Assembly (NCBI GenBank): GCA_022575985.1
Contig: JAKSXM010000263.1
Location: forward strand, 10,210,001-10,274,000
Reading direction: 5' to 3'
Origin: Anagrus nilaparvatae
Taxonomy: Eukaryota; Arthropoda; Insecta; Hymenoptera; Mymaridae
Length of the DNA stretch: 64,000 bases
The translations under genes were made by a program, and so were the position numbers. The notes under the pieces were generated by a model, which did not search any database, was not told the DNA's origin, and saw nothing but the letters and a program-made list of their open reading frames with translations. The stretch's first letter is position 1; every line of letters starts with the position of its first letter. This document shows positions 63,595-64,000 of this stretch, piece by piece.

Positions 63595-64000
63595 CTAGCC
63601 AATTTGTTCCTAGCGCTCCCATCAGCCCCCCAAAGAAGTGAAAATTTTTTTTTTTTTTTAATGAAAATTGAACTATATACTCATGTTTTTTAGGACGCTT
63701 ATATCAAAAATGTATACAAAAAATATTTTTTACCAACGTTTGGCCTTGTAGACGACCCCAGTGCCCCCATTTATTTCCCCCACCTCAAACGGGTAAACAT
63801 ATTTTTATTACAAAAAATAAAACTTAATATGAATTCTTATATTTTTTGGAACGGTGAAACCAAAAATGAATATAAAAAATGTTTTCTACGAATGTTTGGC
63901 CCTGTAAACCGCCCCAGTGGCCCCATTCATCCCCCCAAACGAGTTAAAAATAATTTTATTAGGAAAATTAAAACTCAATGTCTATTCTTATATTTTTACA
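63595..64000. repeat. C-rich tandem repeat of ~175 bp, runs off right edge
   Basis: Units around 63597, 63738 and 63890 share (T)GTTTGGCC(T/C)TGTA, GACC/CGCCCCAGTG(C/G)CCCCATT and CCCCCAAACG, followed by AAAAATA(A)TTTTATTA. No coding potential. The array continues beyond the window. Confidence 0.75.

Overview
This is a very A+T-rich eukaryotic window, almost certainly from an arthropod and most likely an insect. It is built almost entirely of transposable elements nested in one another, plus long inverted repeats. The repertoire (R1-clade and Jockey-like non-LTR elements, Ty3/Gypsy, BEL/Pao, Copia, a Penelope-like element, a pogo/Tigger fragment, hAT- and TA-type MITEs) fits insects. I would guess a small A+T-rich genome such as a hymenopteran, but no host gene here proves that. 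No bacterial operon, rRNA, CRISPR array or cellular housekeeping gene was found.

Layout, left part (1-17.3 kb): a Jockey-like remnant runs off the left edge (minus). An R1-clade element with an almost full-length ORF2 (2936-6440, plus) is inserted in a Penelope-like terminal repeat with a 12-bp target duplication. A decayed Ty3/Gypsy element (about 6884-13186) carries a solo LTR in its leader and is cut at the end of integrase by a 5'-truncated Penelope-like element with a GIY-YIG domain. A second copy of the solo-LTR family (14731-16809) is split by a Tigger/Jockey/BEL-LTR composite and followed by a primer-binding site and gag remnant.

Middle part (17.3-36 kb): a Jockey fragment with a GAATAAA-repeat tail, a TA-flanked MITE, and then three very large foldbacks. 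They are a 5.3-kb near-perfect inverted repeat inside an R1 reverse-transcriptase relic, a 3.6-kb Russian-doll of three nested palindromes inside a non-LTR C-terminus, and a 1.5-kb palindrome. A possible terminal host exon (29230-29505) and a tRNA-like sequence in a hairpin (29895-29967) lie between them.

Right part (36-64 kb): BEL/Pao pol and LTR (minus), a second R1-clade copy abruptly fused to it, a possible internal exon (43469-43652), an array of tRNA-like units in direct and inverted copies, a third R1 relic, a Copia relic, and a BEL-type LTR/primer-site element lacking genes that encloses a foldback with 150-bp tandem repeats. These are followed by a hAT-type MITE with a clean 8-bp duplication and a 950-bp palindrome of Penelope type. 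Each arm of that palindrome carries what reads as a complete type III hammerhead ribozyme. The last 6 kb are tandem duplications, minisatellites and another foldback.

The most interesting signal is the palindrome system. At least eight long inverted repeats occupy much of the window. Two share one architecture (13-14-bp target duplication, a 34-37-nt one-sided tail, long inverted arms and a GAAA-containing hairpin motif), which suggests a Penelope-derived non-autonomous ribozyme element. All identities are from reading the sequence; no search was run.
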